Shown here one piece after another: positions 10,601 to 20,704 of a stretch of 64,000 nt of DNA (the stretch's first letter is position 1; each line of letters opens with the position of its first letter). This stretch comes from Catenaria anguillulae PL171 (Eukaryota; Blastocladiomycota; Blastocladiomycetes; Blastocladiales; Catenariaceae): positions 18,895-82,894 of the forward strand of contig MCFL01000099.1 of the NCBI GenBank assembly GCA_002102555.1. The letters run 5' to 3'. The notes under the pieces were generated by a model. It was not told where the DNA came from and made no database searches. It saw only the letters and a list, made by a program, of their open reading frames with translations. The translations under genes and the position numbers were made by a program.

Positions 10601-11727
10601 TGCGCTCGCCTTCGCCTCAAGCGCCGGCCGCGTCGCAAGCTGTCGTTGGTGCGAGTAACGCAGCTCCATCGACTGCGGCGGCGGCAACCTCCAGCTTTGT
10701 CGTGCAACCCGCTGCCATGTCGGCGACCATGTCACCTGTCCCCTTCTTTGACCAGTCCAGTGCGTCTGCAACTTACCAACCGACCATGTTTGACACGCCC
10801 GCCCCCGCACCCGTTGAGCCAGCACGGTCCGTGTCGCCACAGCATCCGCCCGCGGCCGCGGCCCTGTTTGGCGCCCCGCACTTTGGCGACGCGAGCAGCA
10901 GCATGTCGGGCAGCCACTCGGCGGCCTTGTTTGACACATTTGGTGTGCCCGCGTCGGCCACAACGGGCAACGATCCGTTTGCGCCCGTGTTTGATGCGGG
11001 TGATCAGCAGGCTGCTGCCGACACAAGCGCGTCAGTGTCATTGGCGCCTGGATCCGTACCGACAGCGGTCGCCGCTTCCCCACCTCCACCGCCCGTTCCC
11101 ACACAAGCCACGACGCAAGCCATTCAAGATTTGGACGATGTGCTTGATTCTATGTCACTCTCGGGTGCCAACCCGCAACCAGTCGTGCCCACTGTGACAT
11201 CTGCGCCTGTGCCGCCGCCGGCGTTTATTCCCGCGTCCACGTCCATGAACGCCATCGACTTTTTCGACACGCTCGGTGCATCGACCCCGCCCATGCCCAC
11301 GGCAACCACGGTTCCCCCGCAAACCCCGCCCGCGGCCTTGTCAGGTCCCACGGCATCCGTCGGGCCAAGTCCCATGACGGCCCTGTTTGGCGCTCACGCC
11401 GTAGCTTCGGCACCCGCGGTCCCGCAAGCACAACGCGCCGCTGCGAATCCGGCCATCCAACCCGGTATGCGTGCGTATTCGCCTGCGCCCGCGCCTGCGC
11501 CTGGATCGGGCGTGAGCACGCCGCCGGTCCCGGTGGCCTTGTTTGGGAATGCGGCGTCGCCCGCGGCCGCAGCCTTATTTGGCGGCGGCAGCGGGACGGC
11601 TCCGGGCGTCGACCAAGTATTTGGAGGCATGGCAAAGTCCACGTCGGTTGCATCCGTTGGGTCGGTTGGATCGGCTAGTGGCACGTGGAATCCGCCGCCG
11701 GATCAGGGCACCAATCCGTTTTTGTAA
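7681..11727 (+). CDS. GRASP-family Golgi reassembly stacking protein with giant tail
   Basis: Two exons, 7681-8290 and 8357-11727 (phase 1), encode 1326 aa. Residues 1-215 form the tandem PDZ-like GRASP region (GFHVLKV, SPAFHAGL, VVEVLPNSPAQQAGL, GGEGLIGAELGYGALHKIP). The protein starts MGNSQSQ, so Gly2 is a good N-myristoylation candidate, as in animal GRASPs; fungal Grh1 is usually anchored through an acetylated N-terminal helix instead. After that come about 1100 residues of Pro/Ser/Gln-rich sequence. Within it is a His-rich block (about residues 340-420) with two copies of HVHGPxCDHGHDH. ALFG-type tetrapeptides recur at 10489, 10861, 11381, 11537 and 11570, and a C-terminal NPFL could bind EH domains. 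Typical GRASPs are 350-450 aa. The function of the tail is unknown. Confidence 0.9.
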
Positions 11728-12312
11728 GGGGATCGGGTTGGGTCTCAAGTGCTTGTTATGATTGTGTGTGAGATTTTCGATTTGTTTTGGATTTTTTTTT
11801 TTTTCAAGAATCATTGCGTCACGCTACATTTTCACATTTCATATCGAAAGTATATACGTGTACACATTTCGACACAAACAGGCCGGACACAGCGGGTGCA
11901 TGTTGATTCGCTCTTCAAAATGAAGCACGACATCATTCCACACTGTCCACTAGATTTCATTCGGCTGGACATCTGAGGAACATGTCGCGAGCTTCCAATA
12001 ACCAACAACTTGCCCGGTCGCAAGTCACAGAAACAGAAATTTAGCGACGGGTCCAAAGCTCAACGCCCTCAGGAATTAGATACTTGGTGGACTCCTTCAG
12101 TAATACGCTGGAGCACTTTGGCAGGTTGTGGGCCGATGCTTAGAAGTTTCTGGTATCGATGTTGCCACGATGATTCAAAAAGTATACGTCATTTCATTTA
12201 CCAATACTCGATCTGTATTTTTCATGCGCCCATTAAATATGAGCGACATACATCACCTTAATTATTATCTCAACCAGGTGCACATCTCACAGACTGATAC
12301 TGCAACGTCGAA
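11728..12312. other. Convergent intergenic region
   Basis: This is the 3' side of both the GRASP gene and the following minus-strand gene. It holds an AT-rich stretch and a T12 run near 11790, consistent with 3' UTR. I see no gene, RNA or repeat here. Confidence 0.5.
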
Positions 12313-13384
12313 TTAGCGAGTCCAGTGTGCCACACCTTCGGGGATCGGGTACTTGTCCGACTCCTTCCCCTTGGACGACACAAGATGAGCGCCAGTGATT
12401 TCTGACGTGTTGGCATCGCGACTCATGCCCTTGAGTTCCCACACTTGCTCGGTAGCCCACTCGGCGGTGATGGCGGCCTTGAGCGTCAAGTGCAGCTTTT
12501 CTTGGTTCCAGGTCCAGGTTCCCTTGACGCCGCGCTCGGGGCACAACTCGCGGCCTTCGCAAACCGAAGGGGCAAGTGCACGCCTTGTCGTGAAGGTGCC
12601 GTCGTCGTTGAGGGAAATCACAACACCACCAGGGCCGCCAGTCAGGTAGGAAGCGGGCAAAGTGAAGGGCTTGGTCGGCTTGGGGGCGGGAGCGGGACCG
12701 GGAGTCGGGCGCTTGCCATAGTGTTGCTCCTCTTCCTGCTTGTACTCCTGGGTCTGCTCCTCCTTCTTCTTCTTGTGCACGGGGTGGCACTTGGGCTTCT
12801 TGCCGTACGAATCGTCCTGCTTCTGGTTGACATTGTCATCATCCTTCTTCTTGTCATCGTCACCTCCAGCACGCTCCCAATCGGCCACATCCTTGGGGAA
12901 CGGGTACTTGTCCGACTGGTCGCCCTCGGCCTTGACCACCTTGTTGCCCTTGATGAGCTTTGTGAGGGCATCGCGCGACTCTTCGCCCTTTTGCCACACT
13001 TGGGTCACGGTCCAGTTGGCCGAGATCTTTTGCACGAGTGTGATTTGGCGCGAGTCAGCAGCGTACGACCAGGTGCCTTTACCGCCGAGCTCGGGGCAAA
13101 CAGGCTTGTTGTCGCAGACCGAGGGCGGCAGGGAACGCGAGGTAGCAAAGGTGCCGTCTTCGTTGAAGCGGATCGACATGGAACCGTCTTCGCCGGTACC
13201 GTAGGTTGCGGGCAACTTGAAGGGAACGGGCTTGGTCGTCGGCGCAGCTATTATATTGAGCACGAGAGAGACGCGTCAGTTTCCCAAGAATGGACAGCGA
13301 TGAGAGATGAGAGGAGGCGTGGTGCGAACCGAAAGCCACAGTGGCCAACGCCAAGATAGCCAAAAGAATCGACGTGGAGCGCAT
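12313..13384 (-). CDS. Secreted two-module protein A (novel family)
   Basis: Two exons, 13384-13330 and 13247-12313, with a phase-1 intron directly after the signal peptide (STSILLAILALATVAF), encode 329 aa. Two related modules of about 105 aa (roughly residues 24-135 and 216-329) share the frame LPA(T/S)Y-T/G-rich, a G/S-I-x-hydrophobic-N-DGTF strand, LxPSVC...C, KGTW, a QVW strand, SRD, and a DKYP/P...V-A-W ending. Module 1 carries VCDNKPVCPELGGKGTW; two Cys per module are conserved. Between them is a Lys/Asp/Glu/Gln-rich linker. The paralogue lies at 16379-17336 with an intron at the same place and phase. I do not recognise the family. It is probably an extracellular or cell-surface beta-rich protein. 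Confidence 0.85.
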
Positions 13385-14489
13385 GATGAGGGAGGGCGGG
13401 ATGGTGCGAGTGGAAATAATGTGGAAACGGGCAGAGAGGGCCGATCTATGAGGTCTATGAATATCGGTCGAGTTTGAGTTGAAGTAGGGAGAATCGACCC
13501 GCTATTTGTACCCGGGATACTCCAGCTGCACATCGGTGCTCGTCTCCCATACAGCGATTTGTTTGTGGTCATAACCTAACCCTGCTTTGCGTGCCGTAAT
13601 GCTTGTGGGTCGAATAAGGTGAGTCCATGTATGTAGGTGTCCGATCGACTCTGCTTTGCCGTCGCAGCTCTTTCGTCGAGACTTGTACACCATGGGTACA
13701 CCGTTGTTGTCGGAAAGCCCTTCCTGGCCTTGGCACCGGCATGATTGCCTCTCATGGTTTGTGCTGCGAACACTTAAAACAAAGTGCATTGCCGCCGCCA
13801 CTGAGGATGATTACCGAAACGGTTTACACTTTATACGAGCTTCTTGATCGAGACTCGGCCGCTACGTGTTTTGGGTCAAGTTATTGCGGTGCCCATCACG
13901 ATCACATGCCGAATTGAATAGTGGGAAACGGTCACGAAACGGTTCACATAAATACACACGGTGTGGCGTCGACAAAGCATACACCATACACATCGCCGGG
14001 GCGAATCAGAGGACGATCGCTGAGTGGGCTCCACATCAAGTGCTCTGTCCAGTGGGCACCCTCAATCGACCGCAAACGGTGACCAGCGCGCGGCCGCATA
14101 CTGCAGCTGATCTGACCTGGCGCTGGCGGGGAAAGCGGTGGATGGCTGACGCTTGCCAATAGATGGGCTAACTGTTTGGCCGTTTTATCGATGGGGCAAT
14201 CCTCACGCATGGCTCAATGGAAAAGCCCAAGAGTGATTATACGTTCTGTTGAGGTGGTGTCGATATACATATAAGCACGATTTCAACCTCCAAGGGTCGG
14301 ACGTGATTCGGACATGATGGGGCTTTGGCGATCAGTGTGGATGATCTCAGTCAATGCCTCTTTGAATTCAAAGAAATCGGAAATAAGGGAGTGAAGAATG
14401 CATGGGAAACAAAACAATCAAATATATACACAAAAAGGGTAAAATGTCTAGAGACAAGCTCGACACGAGATTGGGTAAGCCACCTCGAT
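13385..14489. other. Intergenic region between protein A and metacaspase-like gene
   Basis: About 1.1 kb. The part next to 13384 must contain the promoter of protein A, and the part next to 14490 the 3' UTR of the metacaspase-like gene. Open frames here are short, lack family signals and fit no splicing pattern. I see no RNA gene or repeat. Confidence 0.45.
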
Positions 14490-15595
14490 TTAGCAGCATG
14501 ACGGCTCCTCAACACAAGGGGCGGGCAATGGCTCGCAACCGCTGTCCACAACCGCCGCGACCTCCTGCTGCGCCGCCGTCAAATCGCACACGGCCACCTC
14601 TGGCGCGGGCGCGGGCGCGGGCTCGGGGGGCGGGTACGTCGGGATGGCGGGCCGCGACTCGTGCGAGTAATCGATTTCGTTGCCGCACGCATCATAGGTG
14701 GTGTGGGTGGTGACGACCGTCTCGCCATCGTCATACACTTGGGCAACGACTGTGTTGCCGTTGGGAAGCTCGGTGGTTTCCGAGTAGTGGGTAATTTCCT
14801 TTTCTTGGGTGTCGTCGGTCATGGCACGAGTGGTGAGGGCATCGTCGGCGGCCGCAGCGCCGTCATCGGTAGTGCCAAAGGCAGGTTGCGTGAGCACTAA
14901 ATATGCAGTCGAAGAAGAGGAAAACGAGTCAGCGATATGTAAATCAGAGGGCAGTGTAATGTCGATGCGAACATACGGTTGGCATCGTTGGCGGTCGCAT
15001 TGCAAGTCAAGTCTCCGTTCATGCCATCCACCTTGGCCATGGCCTCGGCCCACGTGATCCCGGGGTTCTCTTGCACCACCTGCGACAGGAGCTGCGGGAA
15101 CGACACATCCGCGTCGTAGTCGGTCTGGTTCTCGGCCGTCGACGACAAGAAAACAACGTTGCCGGGGACGTATTGGCCGAGATCGAGGTCGGGCACACCA
15201 GCCGCGTTGGCGCAATCCATGGCAACAGTCAAGTTGGCACCCTGCGGCAGCTGCTTGAGCACGGCGAGAATCTCGTCATCGGAGATGGCGCCATCGGCAA
15301 GCTGGATCAGCTCGGTCCTGCCATCGGGCTCCCAGGTGCCAGCGTGGCTGGGCGTGGTTTGGTTGGCGAGACCCGAGAAGGAGAAGAGCAAGTTGTCGCC
15401 CGGCTGCGCTTCCGTGACGAGCGTGGTGAGGGCGTCGAGGAACTCGGCCTTGGAGACAGAGTAGTCGGGGCCGCTGATGATGGGCGTGGTGTCGTAGCCC
15501 ATGCCAATGGCAAGGTCGGCCATGGTGTGAGCGTCTTGAGCGCGGCCGTCAGACTCGCTGAATCCTTGACCGATGACGATGGCTTTGTTGGACAT
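14490..15595 (-). CDS. Metacaspase-like (peptidase C14 fold) protein, catalytic dyad apparently lost
   Basis: Two exons, 15595-14977 and 14896-14490 (phase 1), encode 341 aa. The order of motifs follows type-I metacaspases without a prodomain: KAIVIGQGF, then EAQPGDNLLFSFSG, ISDDEILAVLKQLPQGANL, AMDCANAAG, DLDLGQYVPGN, and FLSSTAENQTDYDADV. In active enzymes the third and fifth of these contexts carry SGHG and DSCxSG. Here Leu76 stands at the His position (SGLAN), and Ala129, with Cys128 next to it, stands at the Cys position (MDCAN). The protein is therefore probably a non-proteolytic homologue. The second exon encodes an acidic then Pro/Ala-rich tail ending in PSCC, a possible lipidation site. 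It lies between two secreted-module paralogues on the same strand. Confidence 0.8.
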
Positions 15596-16378
15596 GGTTG
15601 TGAAGTATGGTTGTGGGTTAGGTTCGGTTGAATGCGAGATGCGTGCTTGCGTGGCAGTATGGGATATGGGGCAATTGATGAGTTGGATTTGTGGGTGGGG
15701 ATCGGTCGCCCTTTTGTACAGCTGAGGGCGATAGAAAGTGCTTGGCTATTGTGAGGCAGCCCTAAGATGCGGTCGTTTGGTGGTTATCCACAATCGGTGA
15801 TCTGGTCGGTGGTCTGCCGCATGGACTTCCCGACCGCACGGTCGTACTTGCGGCACAAGAAGTGTCTCGAAATACAAACATAGCTGGGGTGCGTGCATAT
15901 GCATCTGCGGTGCGTAGGTAAATGGTCCCTGTGTATTGCGGTGCCACGCTGCTAACCTCCGAGTGTGTGTGCGGTGAACCACCATTGAGACCGTTACACG
16001 CGGCGTTGTCTCACGGATTGGATGATGGTGATCTCAACATCACTTACTCGCGATCAGAACTGAAAATTGATGAGTGTTGAGAATTGTGCATGTATGTATT
16101 GATAAATATGTGCACCATCAGCACCAGGTAAGACACCATGCTCCTCTGGTCCCGTTTCTTGCCTGAAAGTCTCCTTCCACCAACTTGGCGTCACTGAGTG
16201 CATCTATCCACTTCATTCGCAAACGCTTTGATACATACATAAAAGTAGAACAACTTGATTAACGAATACACTGTAGGCAACATGGAAAGACAAAAGAACA
16301 CGCGGGACACTCCATTTCACACAGGTTTACACCACATTCACGAAATACATGTGCAAGAGCCGCGTTGCGGGCTTGACA
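15596..16378. other. Intergenic region
   Basis: About 780 bp holding the presumed promoter of the metacaspase-like gene and the 3' UTR of protein B. No gene, repeat or RNA was recognised. Confidence 0.45.
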
Positions 16379-17336
16379 TTAGTTGGAGCGAGTCCAGTGA
16401 GCCACACCCTCGGGGATCGGGTACTTGGTGGCATCCTTGCCCTTGGCCGACACAAGACGAGCACCGTTGATGACGGACGTGTTGGCATCGCGGCTCATGC
16501 CATTGAGTTCCCAGACTTGCTCGGTGGTCCAGTCGGCAGCAATCTCCTCCTTGAGCGAAAATTGCAGGTTTTCTTGGTTCCAGGTCCAGGTACCCTTGCC
16601 GCCGAGCTCGGGGCACACGGGCTTGTTGTCGCAGATGGAGGGAGGCAATGCGCGGCTGGTGCGGAAGGTGCCGTCCTCGTTGACCGTGATGGACACGCCA
16701 CCCATGCCGCCAGTCAAGTACGTCGCGGGCAACGTGAAGGGCTTGGGCACATCTACGTCGCGGGGAATCTTGGTACGCTTCCAGTTGGCGGCACCGCGCG
16801 GCAACGGGAACTCGTCCGAGCGCTCACCGGTCGACCTGACGAGCTTGTTGCCCGTGATGACGCTCGAGTACAAGTCGCGAGAGGCGGCACCCATGCGCCA
16901 CACTTGGGTCACGGTCCAATCGGGGGAAATCGTTTGCGTGAGGGTGATGTAGCCAGCGCCGGCGGGTGTGAACGACCAAGTGCCTTTGCCACCGAGCTCG
17001 GGGCAGACGGGTTTGTTGTCGCAGACCGACGGAGGCAAGGCACGCTTGGTGGTAAAGGTGCCGTCTTCGTTAAAGTCGATCGACATGCCGCCGAGACCGC
17101 CGGTGAGATAGGTCGCGGGGAGGTAGAAGGGCTTGGGCTTGGACGCGGGCGCAGCTATGTAAAGAGTAGCATGGGAAACGTGTTCAAGTACAGAATGGGT
17201 GAGTGTGGTGGCCACACGTTCAAGAAAGTTGGCGCGATTGTGTGGATGAGACGCGAGATGGATGAGTGTTCGCACCATAAGCGACGGCAGCGAGAGCCAT
17301 AACGGCAAAGAGGACGAAGGTTTGGATGAGCGCCAT
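16379..17336 (-). CDS. Secreted two-module protein B (novel family)
   Basis: Two exons, 17336-17276 and 17154-16379 (phase 1 after the signal peptide ALIQTFVLFAVMALAAVAY), encode 278 aa. The two modules (about residues 30-140 and 158-278) resemble each other and those of protein A. Shared features are LPATYLTGG-GG-SI, a NEDGTF strand, RALPPS(V/I)CDNKPVC, PELGGKGTW, T-QVW, SRD, and a final P-G-A-W. The second modules of A and B share VWEL-GMSRDANTS and a YPIPEGVAHWTR ending, so the two-module form existed before the genes duplicated. It has a short linker, without the Lys-rich insert of A. The function is unknown. Confidence 0.85.
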
Positions 17337-18262
17337 GTTGATGGGCAGCGATGGAATAAGAGGGTTGATGAGTAGGATGATGAGCAGCAGCCAATGGGTT
17401 GATGGACGGGGGAGGCGCCTGCTATTTGTACCTGCGTCAGGCTCTGCACTCTCGTCACTGTTGAGATGACAACCATTAGGGTCGGCGGTTTCGGTGCTCC
17501 GCATTTCGCTGCATGCTGCCATGGCGGGACAGACAAGAAGCCAATACATCGACCATGTCAACTCTATTGTGCGGTGAAGTTTGGTTTGCAACCGGAACCC
17601 AACCTCTCCCATGATGGTCTGCCGCCAGCGTGGCGGTGACTCGTGCTACCTCAGCCAAGGTACCGATGTAGATGCTCGCTGCGGCGCCGCCAGCATCAGA
17701 AAAGTTTCAGCGTTTGTATGGCGTGGACATAGTATACATATCGGCAAAAAACGATCTGAATGCAACTTCACCGCCGAATACCTCATCTGGCCGTTGCCTG
17801 CGACTTTCCCAAGTGAGTCAAGATGATGATTCGCATGCCGGACCTCCCAGATTCGCGTGTTGCTATCCGTAGTGGTGCTCGTTTCGTAACCTCCTCAAAA
17901 CTTTGACTGGGTGTGTAAATTGCACGGTGCAATTTGACCCTTTGCAAGGTTTTGATGACCGGCAAGGAGCTGCGGCTGTCAAATGTTGGTGCGCACGCAA
18001 ACAAATTCAATCTTGTCGTCGTGGAACGCGAGTGAAACCAGGTGCGAAAACGCGTCGTCACTTGCACACGTTTCCTTCCAAACTCATCATGGTTGGGAGC
18101 TCCCAAAACAGCGAGTTGAGCAGGTGCATGTCGTCCGAGTGTATACTGGTTGAAGCACGCCGGAGGTATGTCACACGATCGAGCCGCCAGCATGGTGTCG
18201 AGACAAGCCTCAACGGCAGGACTGGTAATCTGGCAATGTACATAGCACATAATCACACGCAC
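17337..18262. other. Intergenic region
   Basis: About 930 bp between the start of protein B and the stop of the Npr2 gene, both on the minus strand. No coding exon, RNA gene or repeat could be supported. Confidence 0.45.
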
Positions 18263-20443
18263 CTACTTCTGGACCCACCGGACGCCATACTTTGCGCTCA
18301 ATATCTCTGCCGCTTCTTTCGCCGTCATGCGCCACATGACGCAAAACGCATCCAGCGGCAACCCCTGCCCAAACTGAGCCGTTGATCCAACCATCCCTGC
18401 GCCCGCACCTACACCCGTACTAGGCCATCCACCTCCCTGGCCCGCCCCTGGACTCGTGGCCGTCGCCTGCCCCGTAACTCCCGCAAACAATGCCCCACCA
18501 GGAACCGACCCCCACACCCCGCCGCCATACGAGCTGCGACCATACGAATGTGGGGAAAACCCGAGCGGTGGCGCAGTACTTGGACCTGCGCCCGCATCCA
18601 ACGTGGTTGGCACAATCAATGGCGTAAGTGCGGCGTTTGGTCCCACGCCCGCGGCGGCGCCGGCAGCGGCCGTGGCCGATGGAGACCCAGCAAGTGAGGG
18701 GAACCCAATGCCCGAGTTGCGGTGGCTCGCGTACCGCGCGTGGCCGCCGTTGGCACCACTGAACGTAGCCATGGCCGCTGGTTGTGGAGCAGATGAGGTA
18801 GAGCCCAATGCGCCAGAGGCCCATGCACCCGCGCCGGCCCCCGACGCGCTTGTGGCGGATTGGTTTGGCCGAAGCGACGGGCGGTGCTGCCCAAACTGGC
18901 CAAACGCAGCGCCCAAGTCCCCGTCCAATCCAGCATGCGCCACTGGCGGCGGCGATGGCGGCGGTGGGAAAATGGGATACCGATGGACCCTGCGAATCCA
19001 CCCCTTGGTCACGCCAAAAACCACAAACCGACGAATGTCGGCGACATTGGTGGGAAACGCCGAGTTGGCCATAAATTCGGCCACGGTGACGCCCGGTTTC
19101 AGCGACGCGTACAGTGTGAGCACGCGCGTCGGCGTCAGCAGCACGTGTGTCAATGCCGAGGAAGGCGGCGGCGATACTGGTGAGGTTGCAGACGCCCCTG
19201 GGACCGAGCCGCCCGCTGTCGTGCCACCACCTGCCGCAACACTGGACGACGCACCCGCCGGCCCGCCACCCGATGCCGATGCGTGATGAGGATGATGGTT
19301 GGGCCGCAAGATGTATTGCACACATGCTTCTTGTGCATCCACGTCGTTGGCCAGCCTACGCAACTTGGCCGTTGGCACGTACATGTTGGTGAGTTGAAAC
19401 ACGTCCACGAGATACACGGCACCCACGTGCACCAGGTGCTGGATGGCCACGCGCACAAGTGCGGGATCCACGTCTGCAACGTGCGCCAGTTGATACACGG
19501 ATCGTGTGCCGTTGATGAGCGGTACGAGTCGCGTCAGCGTCAGATCCCACCCGGTCAGCGGCACGTGTGCAAAATCGAGCGCGGCAACGGGCACGTCCCA
19601 CAGGTTGACTTCGGGCGGATGGGCCGACAGGACGGGCGCTAGGCGAATGTCGAGAATCACGCTTGAATGCGGCACGGCAATGCGGGCCTCGCGCATCGTG
19701 TTAAGGTCGTGCACGAGCTGTTGCAGCACAGAGTAGAGCGCCGGCCGATACTTTGCGTTTGTCATGTACTCTGCCTCGAGTTCCAAGGATCGAAACACTT
19801 GGGCCAGTTTGGTCACGGGTGGTTCCAGGCCGCGCACATCGGCACCCCGGTCAACAACAAGCACCAAGTTCCACAGCGCCACGTTGCGTGGGTACTTTGG
19901 GTCTTCGAGCAGGACCGGGTGGCCAAGCATCCGGTACTGATCGATCCCGATCGATGTTGGGTGGCCGCACAGGGCCGGTTTTGGAATGAGGAATTCAGAG
20001 ATTGTATCAAACATGGTTGGGAGGGATGGGCGCATAGGGGTTTGGAGCGGTGCCACAGGCGGTGCTGGTGGTGGTGGTGGTGCTGGTGTTGATGGTGGCG
20101 GTTGAGTTGCCATGGACGACTCAAGCTGCTGCTGATGGTGGAGGACAGACTCTTGTGTCGGTGTGACGTCTGCCCGGTCTTGGTCTCGCAACGTGTTGGC
20201 GAGCACCAGAGCAGCGGCGGTCGCGGGCGTGACGGTTGCGATGGATGAGGATGATGGCGGCACGCCCGGAACGATATGCGGTGGCGGCGGAGGTGGTGCG
20301 GGCGGATCGGCAGCTGTGCCCAGATCGGGCGCAATGGCCGACCCGGACGAGACGGCCAGGGCAATCCTCGGGCCTTGGATGGCGTGGAACTCGCACAGGA
20401 AAGCCGCGTGGATCTCGGGGTGGAAGGCACGGGCGCGGCTCAT
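18263..20443 (-). CDS. NPR2: Npr2/NPRL2 homologue (GATOR1/SEACIT subunit)
   Basis: An intronless ORF of 726 aa. The N-terminal longin-like segment reads FLCEFHAIQGPRIA. It continues with FDTISEFLIPKPALCG, LLEDPKYPRNVALWNLVLVV, a WDVPV...GWDLTLTRLVPLING segment and VYLVDVFQLTNMYVPT, all in the Npr2 order. The end (FCVMWRMTAKEAAEIL) corresponds to the winged-helix C-terminus. Two low-complexity inserts, Pro-rich near residues 40-150 and Ser/Gly/Ala-rich near 400-680, make it almost twice the usual length. In other organisms Npr2 with Npr3 and Iml1 acts as a GTPase-activating complex for Gtr/Rag GTPases and dampens TORC1 on amino-acid starvation at the vacuole or lysosome. No partner gene is seen here. 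Confidence 0.88.
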   Translation of the reverse strand: MSRARAFHPEIHAAFLCEFHAIQGPRIALAVSSGSAIAPDLGTAADPPAPPPPPPHIVPGVPPSSSSIATVTPATAAALVLANTLRDQDRADVTPTQESVLHHQQQLESSMATQPPPSTPAPPPPPAPPVAPLQTPMRPSLPTMFDTISEFLIPKPALCGHPTSIGIDQYRMLGHPVLLEDPKYPRNVALWNLVLVVDRGADVRGLEPPVTKLAQVFRSLELEAEYMTNAKYRPALYSVLQQLVHDLNTMREARIAVPHSSVILDIRLAPVLSAHPPEVNLWDVPVAALDFAHVPLTGWDLTLTRLVPLINGTRSVYQLAHVADVDPALVRVAIQHLVHVGAVYLVDVFQLTNMYVPTAKLRRLANDVDAQEACVQYILRPNHHPHHASASGGGPAGASSSVAAGGGTTAGGSVPGASATSPVSPPPSSALTHVLLTPTRVLTLYASLKPGVTVAEFMANSAFPTNVADIRRFVVFGVTKGWIRRVHRYPIFPPPPSPPPVAHAGLDGDLGAAFGQFGQHRPSLRPNQSATSASGAGAGAWASGALGSTSSAPQPAAMATFSGANGGHARYASHRNSGIGFPSLAGSPSATAAAGAAAGVGPNAALTPLIVPTTLDAGAGPSTAPPLGFSPHSYGRSSYGGGVWGSVPGGALFAGVTGQATATSPGAGQGGGWPSTGVGAGAGMVGSTAQFGQGLPLDAFCVMWRMTAKEAAEILSAKYGVRWVQK

Positions 20444-20704
20444 GGCGGCAGCTGCGGGGACGATGGAATGGAATTGATGTTGCGCTCGGTGCCTATTGTG
20501 TATTCATCTTATATAGCTTGTGGGTGTTTGCCAATATCATTCATATGTTAGTACCAAATAAAGCAATCCGTGGCAGACGCTTTCGGCCACAGTTGGCCGA
20601 GCGCATGCGCAAGAACGTGTCCATGGAAGAGATAAAATACAGTATAGACAACTCCGAGTGCGTATGTACGTGCCCAACCCCCCAAGCAAGAATCCCAGCA
20701 AATG

